Shown here: piece after piece, positions 1 through 7,089 of the stretch
Position numbering within the stretch: the stretch's first letter is position 1
Layout: the number at the start of each line of letters is the position of its first letter
Program-made: the position numbers and the translations under genes
From: JBKPNX01 sp046732855
Lineage (GTDB): Bacteria; Pseudomonadota; Alphaproteobacteria; Geminicoccales; Geminicoccaceae
Direction of reading: 5' to 3'
Length of the DNA: 20,395 nucleotides
Assembly: GCA_046732855.1 (NCBI GenBank)
Contig: JBKPNX010000045.1
Span: 1-20,395 of the forward strand
The notes under the pieces: model-generated
The model's input: the letters and a program-made list of their open reading frames with translations, nothing else
What the model was told of the DNA's origin: nothing
Databases searched by the model: none

Positions 1-233
1 CGCCAATGGCCGGTGTCGTTCAACCCGCCCTCGATCCTGGCGGTGCCATCGGAATTCAGCACCCATGTCGTGGGGCTGCCGTTGTACAGCTTGCCCGACC
101 AGGCCTTGCCGACCAGATCGGACGAGATTTCCGGCGGCGTCATCGCCGTGCCATGCTCGACCGGCGTCGCACAGCCGGCCAGCGCGAGCACCGCAATCAA
201 CCCCGCGAGTATCGTGCTTGTCGTCCGGTTCAT
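1..233 (-). CDS. Lipoprotein, N-terminal part only (cut by window edge)
   Basis: Reading leftward from an ATG at 233, the frame is open to the window edge (77 codons). The protein starts with a lipoprotein signal: charged MNRTT, a hydrophobic core, then the lipobox L18-A19-G20-C21, so it should be lipidated at Cys21 and anchored on the periplasmic side. A strong ribosome site (GGGGAGG) lies about six bases before the ATG. After the lipobox, residues 42-64 carry G-K-A-W-S-G, then P54 and the triplet DGT (62-64), followed by a TG at 74-75. The same pattern and spacing occurs at the C-terminus of the cyclase protein at 2770-5004, so both probably carry the same small beta-rich domain. Function is unknown; the C-terminus lies outside the window. 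Confidence 0.8.
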   Translation of the reverse strand, partial: MNRTTSTILAGLIAVLALAGCATPVEHGTAMTPPEISSDLVGKAWSGKLYNGSPTTWVLNSDGTARIEGGLNDTGHW

Positions 234-442
234 CGTTCGCCTCCCCGACCGTTGTGATCGTTCCCGAGCGACCTCGCGCTCCTGGCAGCCATCACGCGCT
301 CGACCGCTCGGCTTACCATCTCCCAGAGACTCGCGCGCGGGACCTGATCTGCACCGGTGACGATGCTCGCCGGAGGCGCGCCGGTCAACGGGGCCGTCGG
401 CTCAGACGCCTCGTCCCCGCAGGACCACAAACTTCCGCCCAC
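230..442 (-). CDS. Doubtful small ORF upstream of the lipoprotein
   Basis: This is a 70-codon frame with a GTG start at 442. It ends in a TGA that overlaps the lipoprotein ATG by four bases (ATGA), the arrangement seen in translationally coupled gene pairs. The predicted product has no signal peptide, membrane segment or family I recognise, and its central part (SLWEMVSRAVERVMAAR) could form a helix. Open frames of this length arise by chance in GC-rich DNA, and the lipoprotein has its own strong ribosome site, so this may not be a gene. Only the overlap argues for it. Confidence 0.22.
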   Translation of the reverse strand: MGGSLWSCGDEASEPTAPLTGAPPASIVTGADQVPRASLWEMVSRAVERVMAARSARSLGNDHNGRGGER

Positions 443-1018
443 GCATGCCTTGCTTCAGTGTCTTCTGCGCGCACCTGTCCCTGCCCTCCTCGGTCTTTGG
501 CCCGCGCGGACTGGCGCCGTTCTTACCGCTCGCTTCGGCACGCGCACTGCTGATGTTCACGGCCGCGCGCGAGCCGGTGCCCACACTGAACATGGCAGAG
601 GTTCGTTAGCTGTAGGTGACGGTCGACTGGAGAGGAGATGAGGCGCCCGGACGGGCGGCTCGGCGAAGCGCTCAGTCTAGCCGGTTCTAGGAATATTGTC
701 CATGCGACGCTAGACGGCGGACAGCGCGCCCGCGCGCGCAACCGCCGGCGCAGCATTAACCGTCCTTTACCCTTAACGCTTTAGCATCCTTCGCATGTCA
801 GGGTGGCAATCCGCCGCCGCGGGGGGATCAGGTACCCGCCGCTGTCTCGCAGGACCAGGAGGCGGTGAGCTAGGGAGCGAGCACCGATGTAATTTTTAGT
901 TGGTTTCGACCACATAGATGCAACTCTTGCTAGACGGACGGCGGTAACCTCACTGGTCGAGGATTCGTGGCACTGCCAAGCCGAGACGAGATAGAACCCT
1001 AGGCTGCGAGGGCGAGAG
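443..1018. other. Stretch without a supported gene
   Basis: Several short frames are open on both strands, but none has a convincing start, ribosome site or family resemblance, and they overlap without a clear winner. Two TTAAC boxes lie at 756-760 and 773-777 in an AT-richer patch that could be promoter DNA, but no gene can be assigned to it. From about 660 rightward the base composition is less GC-rich than the coding parts of the window. I see no RNA gene, repeat or mobile-element end. Confidence 0.5.
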
Positions 1019-1398
1019 ATGGGCAATCGGCATGTGCCTTTCATCACCGGCGTCGTCGCAATTTGCGTGGCGGCGTGGTTCGTTTTCGTTCTCGAGGGCT
1101 GGTGGTTTGCCCTGATCGGGGGACCCTCGCGACATTCCTGCTGGCGTTTCGGATGTATGTCTCTCAAGACAGCTATTTGGGCGACCGACACCGAAATCAC
1201 AGAGCTGACACACCAGGGCCGGTCTCGCGCAAAACCGAGGAGAACCGGCCGCGAGGGTATCCGGGAGATCCGCCGAACGAGCGATGGAGGGTGCATTCGT
1301 TACCAGAGGCGCAGACAGCAACAGAACAAGTGCTATCGAGTCCAAACGACTTCATTGTTACCTCCCGCCGGGAAATACCCCGGCGTTTCGAATGGTGA
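1019..1398 (+). pseudogene. Probable frameshifted two-helix membrane protein gene
   Basis: A frame starting with ATG at 1019, after the purine-rich GAGGGCGAGAG, encodes one hydrophobic segment (FITGVVAICVAAWFVFVL) and then WWFALIGG. At 1118-1122 there is a run of five G. One extra G there would join the first frame to the overlapping one, which continues TLATFLLAFRMYV and runs to a TGA at 1396-1398. The joined product would be about 127 residues: two membrane helices forming a hairpin, then a charged, Arg- and Pro-rich tail. Each half looks more protein-like on its own side of the G run than the alternative frame does. The break could be a real mutation or a homopolymer sequencing error. I recognise no family; it may also be chance open frames. 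Confidence 0.35.
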
Positions 1399-1630
1399 CA
1401 GCTAAAAACTTACGCCCCTATGGATCTGGACGCAAGGCGCGCAGTCTCGCTGTTCTATGCGACTTGCCCACGACTGGCGATCAGCGGACCCGCCACCTCA
1501 CTACTAGAGCTGCTGTGCTTTAAACCCCTCGCTGCAATGGAGACCGAAATCGCGAAACCCGACGCCCGCGGTGAAGACGGGCGAAAGCGCTTGTGAGGAG
1601 CGTTCGAGTGGCGTAGCCTCAAACGATGTA
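1399..1630. other. Leader region before the ankyrin gene
   Basis: No gene is supported here. Arms CGCCCG (1563-1568) and CGGGCG (1578-1583) could pair around a nine-base loop and might lie in the 5' untranslated RNA of the following ankyrin-repeat gene. I could not assign a promoter with confidence. Confidence 0.35.
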
Positions 1631-1635
1631 AGGGG
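1631..1635 (+). promoter_or_regulatory. Ribosome binding site of the ankyrin gene
   Basis: AGGGG sits six bases before the ATG at 1642. It supports that start, which also places a complete signal peptide at the N-terminus. Confidence 0.7.
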
Positions 1636-1641
1636 ACGAAA

Positions 1642-2226
1642 ATGATTCAGATGGCCCTGGTCCTATTCATGTTTTTTGCCGGCAGCGCGTTCGCGGGACC
1701 ACTGCACGAAGCCGCGCGGTCGGGTGATCTCGAGAAGGTGCGCGCGCTGATCGACGAAGGGGCGGCAATCGACGCGCAGGGCGACACAGGCGAGACGCCA
1801 CTGATTCTCGCGATCCTGGCCGGCAACGATGCGATCGCCGAACTTCTTGTCGAGAAAGGTGCCGCGATCGGCGGGCGGAATGGGGGCGGCTTTACGCCCT
1901 TGCACGCCGCGGCCTATGCCGGCGACGCTGGGATCGCCGACCTCCTGATCGATCACGGAGCCGACGTGAACGCCAAGAGTGAGCTCCTGGTCACCCCTCT
2001 TCACGCGGCGGCCGAAGAAGATCACGCCGACATGGTCAAACTCCTGATTGCGCGCGGCGCCCTGGTCGACGCCAAGGAGGCCCACGGCTACACGCCGCTG
2101 ACCCGGGCAACGATAAAGGAGCTGACGGACGTGATGGTGCTGCTCAAGCGGAGCGGCGCCGAGTGTCAGGCCGCGGACGTGACGAGCAAAGCCGTGCACA
2201 GCATATGCGTCGCGGCGGGCAGTTGA
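1642..2226 (+). CDS. Exported ankyrin-repeat protein
   Basis: This 194-residue protein begins with a signal peptide, with cleavage expected after AFA at residue 18, so it should act in the periplasm. The rest is ankyrin repeats: about 19-47, 50-80, 83-113, 117-146 and 149-178. The typical TPLHAAA and GADVNAK consensus pieces are clearest in the third and fourth repeats. Ankyrin repeats are protein-binding surfaces and have no catalytic role. Two cysteines near the end (C175, C189) could form a disulfide that caps the repeat stack. The YHS-domain gene starts 32 bases after the stop, so the two are probably one operon and the products may work together. The partner is unknown. The family call is secure; the biological role is not. 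Confidence 0.92.
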   Translation: MIQMALVLFMFFAGSAFAGPLHEAARSGDLEKVRALIDEGAAIDAQGDTGETPLILAILAGNDAIAELLVEKGAAIGGRNGGGFTPLHAAAYAGDAGIADLLIDHGADVNAKSELLVTPLHAAAEEDHADMVKLLIARGALVDAKEAHGYTPLTRATIKELTDVMVLLKRSGAECQAADVTSKAVHSICVAAGS

Positions 2227-2258
2227 CCGAACCCGCGGGTCGGAATGGAGGTTCTGAG

Positions 2259-2738
2259 ATGGGCATGCACGTGATCTGGCAGCGGACGCTGTCTCTTGCC
2301 GTCCTAACCCTCCTAGGCGCCAGCTCGGCGTGGGCGGGCAGCACCGTCGATACGGGCTACTTCGGGACCGTGGCCATCAAGGGCTACGATCCGGTTGCCT
2401 ATTTCACTGACGGCCGGGCGGTGAAGGGGTCGGAGCAATTCGCCTACGATTGGCTCGGCGCCACCTGGCAGTTCGCCAACGCCGAGCACAAGCAGGCCTT
2501 CGCCGCCACCCCGATCCGGTACGCGCCGCAATACGGTGGCTTATGCGCCTTGGGCGTGGCCAACAATGAGAGGTCGGTCAACGTCGATCCTGAGGCTTGG
2601 CGCATCGTCGATGGGAAGCTTTATCTGTTCTTCGGTAAAGCCGGGCTGGAGCAAGACTGGGATGCGAATCCCGCGGCCGTGGTGGCGAAGGCTGACGCCA
2701 ACTGGCCCGCGATCGAGGCCAAGCTCGCCGCGCGATAA
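2259..2738 (+). CDS. Exported YHS-domain protein
   Basis: I chose the ATG at 2259 (159 residues) because GGAG lies eight bases before it and a signal peptide follows directly (cleavage near AWA, residue 26). The frame extends further upstream, but that part would overlap the ankyrin gene and lacks signal-peptide character. The mature part is a YHS domain of the kind found in small exported bacterial proteins: Y-F-G-T-V-A-I-K-G-Y-D-P-V-A-Y-F, then a Trp- and aromatic-rich core with QYGGLCALGVA, and a DGKLYLFF strand. YHS domains are found in metal-handling proteins, and a single cysteine (in GGLCALG) could be a metal ligand, but no metal is proven. It sits behind the ankyrin gene and converges with the cyclase gene 31 bases away. 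Confidence 0.92.
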   Translation: MGMHVIWQRTLSLAVLTLLGASSAWAGSTVDTGYFGTVAIKGYDPVAYFTDGRAVKGSEQFAYDWLGATWQFANAEHKQAFAATPIRYAPQYGGLCALGVANNERSVNVDPEAWRIVDGKLYLFFGKAGLEQDWDANPAAVVAKADANWPAIEAKLAAR

Positions 2739-2769
2739 CCACCGGCTCGCCGCGTGCTTCACGACGGCG

Positions 2770-5004
2770 TTATTGAGCGATTGAAAACCGTTTGGCCTCG
2801 TACGCGTTCAGGTACGTGTACTCGTCCTGATGGTCCGGGCTGCCCGCGGGGTTGCGGTAGATCGGCCCGCACAGCGGACGTCCAAGGCTGAGAGCCGGAA
2901 AGGTCAGGCATAACAGATCGCCCCGGCGGGAAGCCGCGCCCGTGACCTGCATGTTCGGCCCACGCTCGATGAAGGTGCCGTCGGTTTCGACATACTGCAT
3001 GAATGGCCCGAAGCCGACGCGCTCGCCAGCCCAGGTGCGCCCAAAGGTCGAGGCATCGATCGCCTCGCCCTTCAGCTGGTGCGCGGGATCGCCCTCGACG
3101 CCATAGGGCCACTCATATAACCCCGCCAGCCGCAGCGCCTCCAACCGGTCATTCAAATCCTGCTCTCGAGCATGATGGGCGAAGGTGACGCGGACCCATT
3201 CGATGCACATGTCGGGTTGATGCTGGAGCAAGGTCTTGATCGCAGCTCTGGCCTCGTCCATTCGCCCCAGGCGTGCGTTGGCCCCGGCGAGCGTTTCCAG
3301 GCCGAGGTTGCCCATGGCCCCGTCCTGTCCCTTGCCGAGCGCCGCGAGCGCGTCGGCATAGCGATGGTTCATGTATAGCACGAAGGCCTGATACTCGTGG
3401 ACCTGACGGCCCGGCTTCGGGTTCAGTCGCAGCACCGCCTCCATCGCCGGAAGCGCGTCCTCGTGCAGACCAGCATAGATCAGCACGACCGCGAGGTTGA
3501 GGTAGGCTTCGGCGCTGTTGGAGCTCAGAGCAACCGCCTTGCGCGCCGATGCGACCCCCTGCTCGTGCTGGCCGTCCAGCATCTGCAGCAAGCCCAGCAC
3601 CGAGTAGCCGAGCGAGAGCTGCGGGTTGAGCGCCAGCGCCCGGCCGGCCGCCTCATAGGCACGTTTACGGGCGACGGCAGCCGGCAGCGTGTTAGCGAAG
3701 TCGTAGGCCAGCACGTCCGTCGCTACCCTGGCGTAGCCCGCATAAGCGTCGGCGAATTTCGGATCAAGCGCGATCGCCTTGTCGTAATCGGCCAGAGCGT
3801 CAGCCGTCGAATCCGCGTCCGCGCGATAGGCCAGTTGCTCGGCGCGCAAATAGTAGTCGTACGCTTCCAGGCTCTCGGTCGGCAGCCGTGCCACCTGGCT
3901 CTGTTCGGTCTCTGTCAGCTGCACCGACAGTGCCTTGACGATTTGACTGATCACCTCGTCCTGGAGGGCGAAGATGTCGGCGTACGTCCGGTCGTAGCGC
4001 TCCGCCCAGACATGACTTCCGGTCGTGCCGTCGATCAGCTGCGCATTGATTCGCAGCTGCTCACCCGCGCGCCGCACGCTGCCCTCGAGCACGTAGCGTA
4101 CACCAAGGTCCTTCGCGACCTGCCGGATGTCGAGGGCCTTGTCCTTGTAATTGAAGACGGAATTGCGGGCGATGGTGAGCAGGCCGGAGATCTTGGACAA
4201 CTCCGTGATCAGATCGTCGGTCAAGCCGTCAGCGAAATACCCTTGCTGGGCATCGTCGCCGACATTCTCGAAGGGCAGCACGGCGATCGAGGGCTTGCCC
4301 GGCAGGGGTACTGCGGAAGCTTGGTCCTGTTCAATCGGTCCAGAAGTGCGCCGCGTATCGAGATACCATGCCGTGCCGGCGGCCACGACGACAAGCAGGC
4401 AAATTCCGGCAGCAATCGTTAACCAAGTGCGCCACCGCCGGGGCAAGCCGCGTCGCAGGGTGGCCCGGTCGGAACGCAGACGATAGACCCGCACCGGTTC
4501 CGCGATGTTCTTGACCGTCTGCTCGCCCAGGAAGTCGGCGCCGAACGGCAGCTTGCCCTTGATCTGGTCGTAGATGCCGCCCGAGACGTAGATGCTGCCG
4601 GGCTCGGCCAGCGCCTGCAGGCGCGCGGCGACATTGACACCATCGCCGAACAGGTCAGCGCCCTCGACCATCACGTCGCCGAGATTGATGCCGATCCGGA
4701 ACTCGAGCCGCCGATCCTTAGACAGCTCGGCGTTGCGGGCAGCAAGTTCCTCCTGGATCTCGACCGCACATCGCGCCGCTTCGACGGCGCTCGGAAACTC
4801 GGCCAGTACGCTGTCCCCGGCGCTACCCACGATCCGGCCGTCGCGGCCGGCGACCAGCGCGTCCATCTCCTGCCGATAGGCGTTCAGGGTGCGGAGCGTG
4901 CCTTCCTCATCGGCCGCCATGAGGCGGCTGTAGCCCTTCACGTCGGCACTGAGAATGGCCGCGAGCTTACGCTTGACGCCGGAAGTTGCAGCCAGCTGAG
5001 GCAC
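2770..5004 (-). CDS. Class III adenylate/guanylate cyclase with TolB-like and TPR regions
   Basis: This 744-residue protein starts at a GTG (5004), with an in-frame TAG two codons upstream. Residues 11-176 are a class III nucleotide cyclase domain, with metal-binding D21 and D64 and the N124-x3-R128 transition-state pair in NVAARL. One membrane helix follows (about 193-214), then a TolB-like region (237-365, beginning KPSIAVLPFENVG), TPR-like helical repeats (about 380-605), and a C-terminal domain (about 640-744). The cyclase domain should be cytoplasmic and the rest periplasmic. At the position where adenylate cyclases usually carry a base-selecting lysine (before GD), the sequence is RIVGSAGD, so the nucleotide specificity is uncertain. 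This architecture is common in alphaproteobacteria, where most members are uncharacterised. The C-terminal motif matches the lipoprotein at 1-233. pckA lies 91 bases upstream on the same strand. Confidence 0.93.
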   Translation of the reverse strand: MPQLAATSGVKRKLAAILSADVKGYSRLMAADEEGTLRTLNAYRQEMDALVAGRDGRIVGSAGDSVLAEFPSAVEAARCAVEIQEELAARNAELSKDRRLEFRIGINLGDVMVEGADLFGDGVNVAARLQALAEPGSIYVSGGIYDQIKGKLPFGADFLGEQTVKNIAEPVRVYRLRSDRATLRRGLPRRWRTWLTIAAGICLLVVVAAGTAWYLDTRRTSGPIEQDQASAVPLPGKPSIAVLPFENVGDDAQQGYFADGLTDDLITELSKISGLLTIARNSVFNYKDKALDIRQVAKDLGVRYVLEGSVRRAGEQLRINAQLIDGTTGSHVWAERYDRTYADIFALQDEVISQIVKALSVQLTETEQSQVARLPTESLEAYDYYLRAEQLAYRADADSTADALADYDKAIALDPKFADAYAGYARVATDVLAYDFANTLPAAVARKRAYEAAGRALALNPQLSLGYSVLGLLQMLDGQHEQGVASARKAVALSSNSAEAYLNLAVVLIYAGLHEDALPAMEAVLRLNPKPGRQVHEYQAFVLYMNHRYADALAALGKGQDGAMGNLGLETLAGANARLGRMDEARAAIKTLLQHQPDMCIEWVRVTFAHHAREQDLNDRLEALRLAGLYEWPYGVEGDPAHQLKGEAIDASTFGRTWAGERVGFGPFMQYVETDGTFIERGPNMQVTGAASRRGDLLCLTFPALSLGRPLCGPIYRNPAGSPDHQDEYTYLNAYEAKRFSIAQ

Positions 5005-5071
5005 TGTCTAGGCCGACAAAGCCCGTCAAAGGGGCATTGTCGGTTTGCAGGGCTAGCTTAGCAAGGCAATT

Positions 5072-5086
5072 GAGGTCGGTGACCTC
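5072..5086. repeat. Short inverted repeat between pckA and the cyclase gene
   Basis: Arms GAGGTC (5072-5077) and GACCTC (5081-5086) are perfect complements around three bases. It follows the pckA stop by about ten bases on the minus strand. There is no T-tract after it, so it is a weak terminator candidate. It could instead be an operator for the cyclase gene. Confidence 0.3.
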
Positions 5087-5095
5087 CTCGACTGC

Positions 5096-6703
5096 CTATG
5101 CCATCGCGTGAATGCCGGCGGCCTTGACGTCGGCCCCGACATGGGGGGCAAAGCGCGCGAAGTTGTCCTCGAAGCGTCTGGCGACGTCGCGCGCCATCCG
5201 GTCGTAGGCTTGCGGATCGCTCCAGGTCGCCCGCGGATCGAGCAGCGCGCTCGGCACTTCCGGACAGGCCTCCGGGATCATCAGGCCGAACTCGGGATGG
5301 CGTTGCAATGGCACTTGGGCGAGCGCGCCACCCAGCGCGGCATGCAGGATCGCCCGGGTATGGCGCAGGCTGATCCGCTCGCCCGTGCCGTAAGGTCCGC
5401 CGCTCCAGCCGGTGTTGACCAGCCAGCAGTCGACCTGGTGGCGGCCCAGAAAGTCGCGCAGCATCTCGGCGTATACTGTCGGCCGACGCGGCATGAACGG
5501 CGCGCCGAAACAGGTCGAAAAGGTCGCCTGCGGCTCCTTGACCCCCTGCTCGGTGCCGGCAACCCGCGCCGTGTAGCCCGAGAGGAAATGATACATCGCC
5601 TGCTCGGGCGACAGCCGGCTGATCGGCGGCAGCACGCCGAACGCGTCGGCGGTCAGCATCACGATGTGCGCGGGATGGCCGCCGTGTCCGCTCTCGCTGG
5701 CATTCGGGATGAAATGCAACGGATACGAGGAGCGGGTGTTCTCGGTCAGGCTGTCGTCGTCCAGATCGATTGCGCCGGTCAGCGGATCGACCGCCACGTT
5801 CTCGAGGATCGCGCCAAAGCGGGTCGAGGCGGCGTAGATCTCGGGCTCGTCTTCGGGCGAGAGGCGGATCACCTTGGCGTAGCAGCCGCCCTCGAAATTG
5901 AACACGCCGCGTGCGCTCCAGCCGTGCTCGTCGTCGCCGATCAGGGTGCGCGTGGCATCCGCCGACAGCGTGGTCTTGCCCGTGCCGGACAGGCCGAAGA
6001 ACAGGGCGACGTCACCGCTCCTGCCCATGTTCGCCGAGCAGTGCATCGGGAACACGCCTTCGGCGGGCAGGAGGTGATTGAGCACGGTGAACATCGATTT
6101 CTTGATCTCCCCGGCGTAGCGCGTGCCGCAGATCAGGACCGTGCGGGCCGCGAAATCGAGCACGATCGCCACATTGGAGCGGGTGCCGTCGCTCGCCGGA
6201 TCGGCCTCGAGGCTGGGCAGCTGCAACACGGTGAAATCGGGGAGGAACCGATCGAGCTCCTCAGCCGGCGGCTCACGGAACATGTTGCGCGCGAACAGGG
6301 CGTGCCACGCGGTCTCGGTGACCACCCGCACCCGGCGCTGGTGCTCCGGGTCGGCGCCGACGTGCAGATCCTGGACGAACAGCTCGCGGCGCGCCGCGTG
6401 CGCGCGCGCTTTGGTCCACAGGCGGCGCGCGGGCCCCGGCTCGATCGGCCGGTTGACCTTACCCCAGTCGACGCTGTCCCGCACGCCCGGCTCGTCGACG
6501 ATGAAGCGGTCGTTGGGGGAGCGCCCGGTATGCGGGCCGGTGGTGGTGCGCAGCGCCCCTTCCGCCACGCGCATGCCTTCGCCCCGGGAGAGCGCCAGTT
6601 GCACCAGCGTGGTCGATGGCAGATTCCAGTGGGTCCGACGTGGCGTAGCAAAGCCGAGATATTCGAGGCCTCGATAATCGACGGCGAGGTCACGCTGCTG
6701 CAC
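5096..6703 (-). CDS. pckA: Phosphoenolpyruvate carboxykinase (ATP)
   Basis: The enzyme converts oxaloacetate and ATP to phosphoenolpyruvate, CO2 and ADP, the first committed step of gluconeogenesis, in the cytoplasm. I place the start at the GTG at 6703 (535 residues, the usual length): GGAGG lies nine bases before it, and the product then begins with the family's DYRGLEYLGF. The longer open frame upstream adds 32 residues with no family character. Key parts are present: R61 in HTGRSPNDRF, Y196 and K201/K202 in GTRYAGEIKKS, H221, the P-loop GLSGTGKTT (237-245), metal-binding D257/D258 in LIGDDEHGW, and R324 in NTRSSYP. The P-loop form shows the ATP-type enzyme. It diverges from the hydrolase gene at 7090 across 386 bases. 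Confidence 0.97.
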   Translation of the reverse strand: MQQRDLAVDYRGLEYLGFATPRRTHWNLPSTTLVQLALSRGEGMRVAEGALRTTTGPHTGRSPNDRFIVDEPGVRDSVDWGKVNRPIEPGPARRLWTKARAHAARRELFVQDLHVGADPEHQRRVRVVTETAWHALFARNMFREPPAEELDRFLPDFTVLQLPSLEADPASDGTRSNVAIVLDFAARTVLICGTRYAGEIKKSMFTVLNHLLPAEGVFPMHCSANMGRSGDVALFFGLSGTGKTTLSADATRTLIGDDEHGWSARGVFNFEGGCYAKVIRLSPEDEPEIYAASTRFGAILENVAVDPLTGAIDLDDDSLTENTRSSYPLHFIPNASESGHGGHPAHIVMLTADAFGVLPPISRLSPEQAMYHFLSGYTARVAGTEQGVKEPQATFSTCFGAPFMPRRPTVYAEMLRDFLGRHQVDCWLVNTGWSGGPYGTGERISLRHTRAILHAALGGALAQVPLQRHPEFGLMIPEACPEVPSALLDPRATWSDPQAYDRMARDVARRFEDNFARFAPHVGADVKAAGIHAMA

Positions 6704-6712
6704 GACGAAGAG

Positions 6713-6717
6713 CCTCC
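6713..6717 (-). promoter_or_regulatory. Ribosome binding site fixing the pckA start
   Basis: Read on the minus strand this is GGAGG, nine bases before the GTG at 6703. It favours this start over the open frame that reaches 6799. Confidence 0.65.
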
Positions 6718-6917
6718 ACCTTATCTTTGCGGGGACAAAGTGGCCCCTATCAAAGCACAACGCGGTTTGATCGCGGATGTTCCCGCCACCGCGACACAAA
6801 ACGGTATGCCCCCGCGGGGCCGGGAGGCCGGCGGCGAGATGATCGCGGCCACCCAGTCAGAACCGACCGCCCTCACGTCGCCGTCGCCGGTGTAGCCTCC
6901 CCTGTCGGTCAGAGCCG

Positions 6918-6945
6918 AGGGTATGCTTCAGGCGCAAGGGGTCAA
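6918..6945 (-). promoter_or_regulatory. Candidate pckA promoter
   Basis: On the minus strand, TTGACC (6940-6945) and TACCCT (6918-6923) are separated by 16 bases. They resemble -35 and -10 boxes, with a good -35 and a poor -10. It would give a leader of about 200 bases before the pckA start. The region from 6704 to 7089 separates divergent genes and holds no other gene I can support. Confidence 0.25.
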
Positions 6946-7005
6946 TCCGCCATAGTCGTCTGCTACACGACGCGGCGCTCAAGCGAGGGTTGGAAAACAG
7001 AACTC

Positions 7006-7019
7006 AACACGCAAGTGTT
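7006..7019. repeat. Inverted repeat in the pckA/hydrolase divergent region
   Basis: AACAC (7006-7010) and GTGTT (7015-7019) are perfect complements around GCAA. Alternative outer arms CAGAAC (6998-7003) and GTTCTG (7017-7022) also match. It lies 70 bases before the hydrolase ATG and could be an operator or a hairpin in its leader. Confidence 0.3.
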
Positions 7020-7089
7020 CTGGCCACGCAGTGCTACCGCCACAGGCAGGCTTGCCGGTCCGGTAAGGCCCGATTAGGTTCGTTACGTC

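Noticed and set aside
756..777. Paired TTAAC boxes considered as a CtrA site
   Set aside because: The two TTAA cores are 13 bases apart instead of the seven expected for a full CtrA site, and no gene start lies nearby.
781..1296. Minus-strand open frame of 171 codons in the gene-poor region
   Set aside because: No ribosome site, family resemblance or steady codon bias; it overlaps the better-looking split membrane gene.
5108..6895. Plus-strand open frame of 595 codons opposite pckA
   Set aside because: pckA has all catalytic motifs on the other strand. This frame is Arg/Gly-rich with no recognisable domain.
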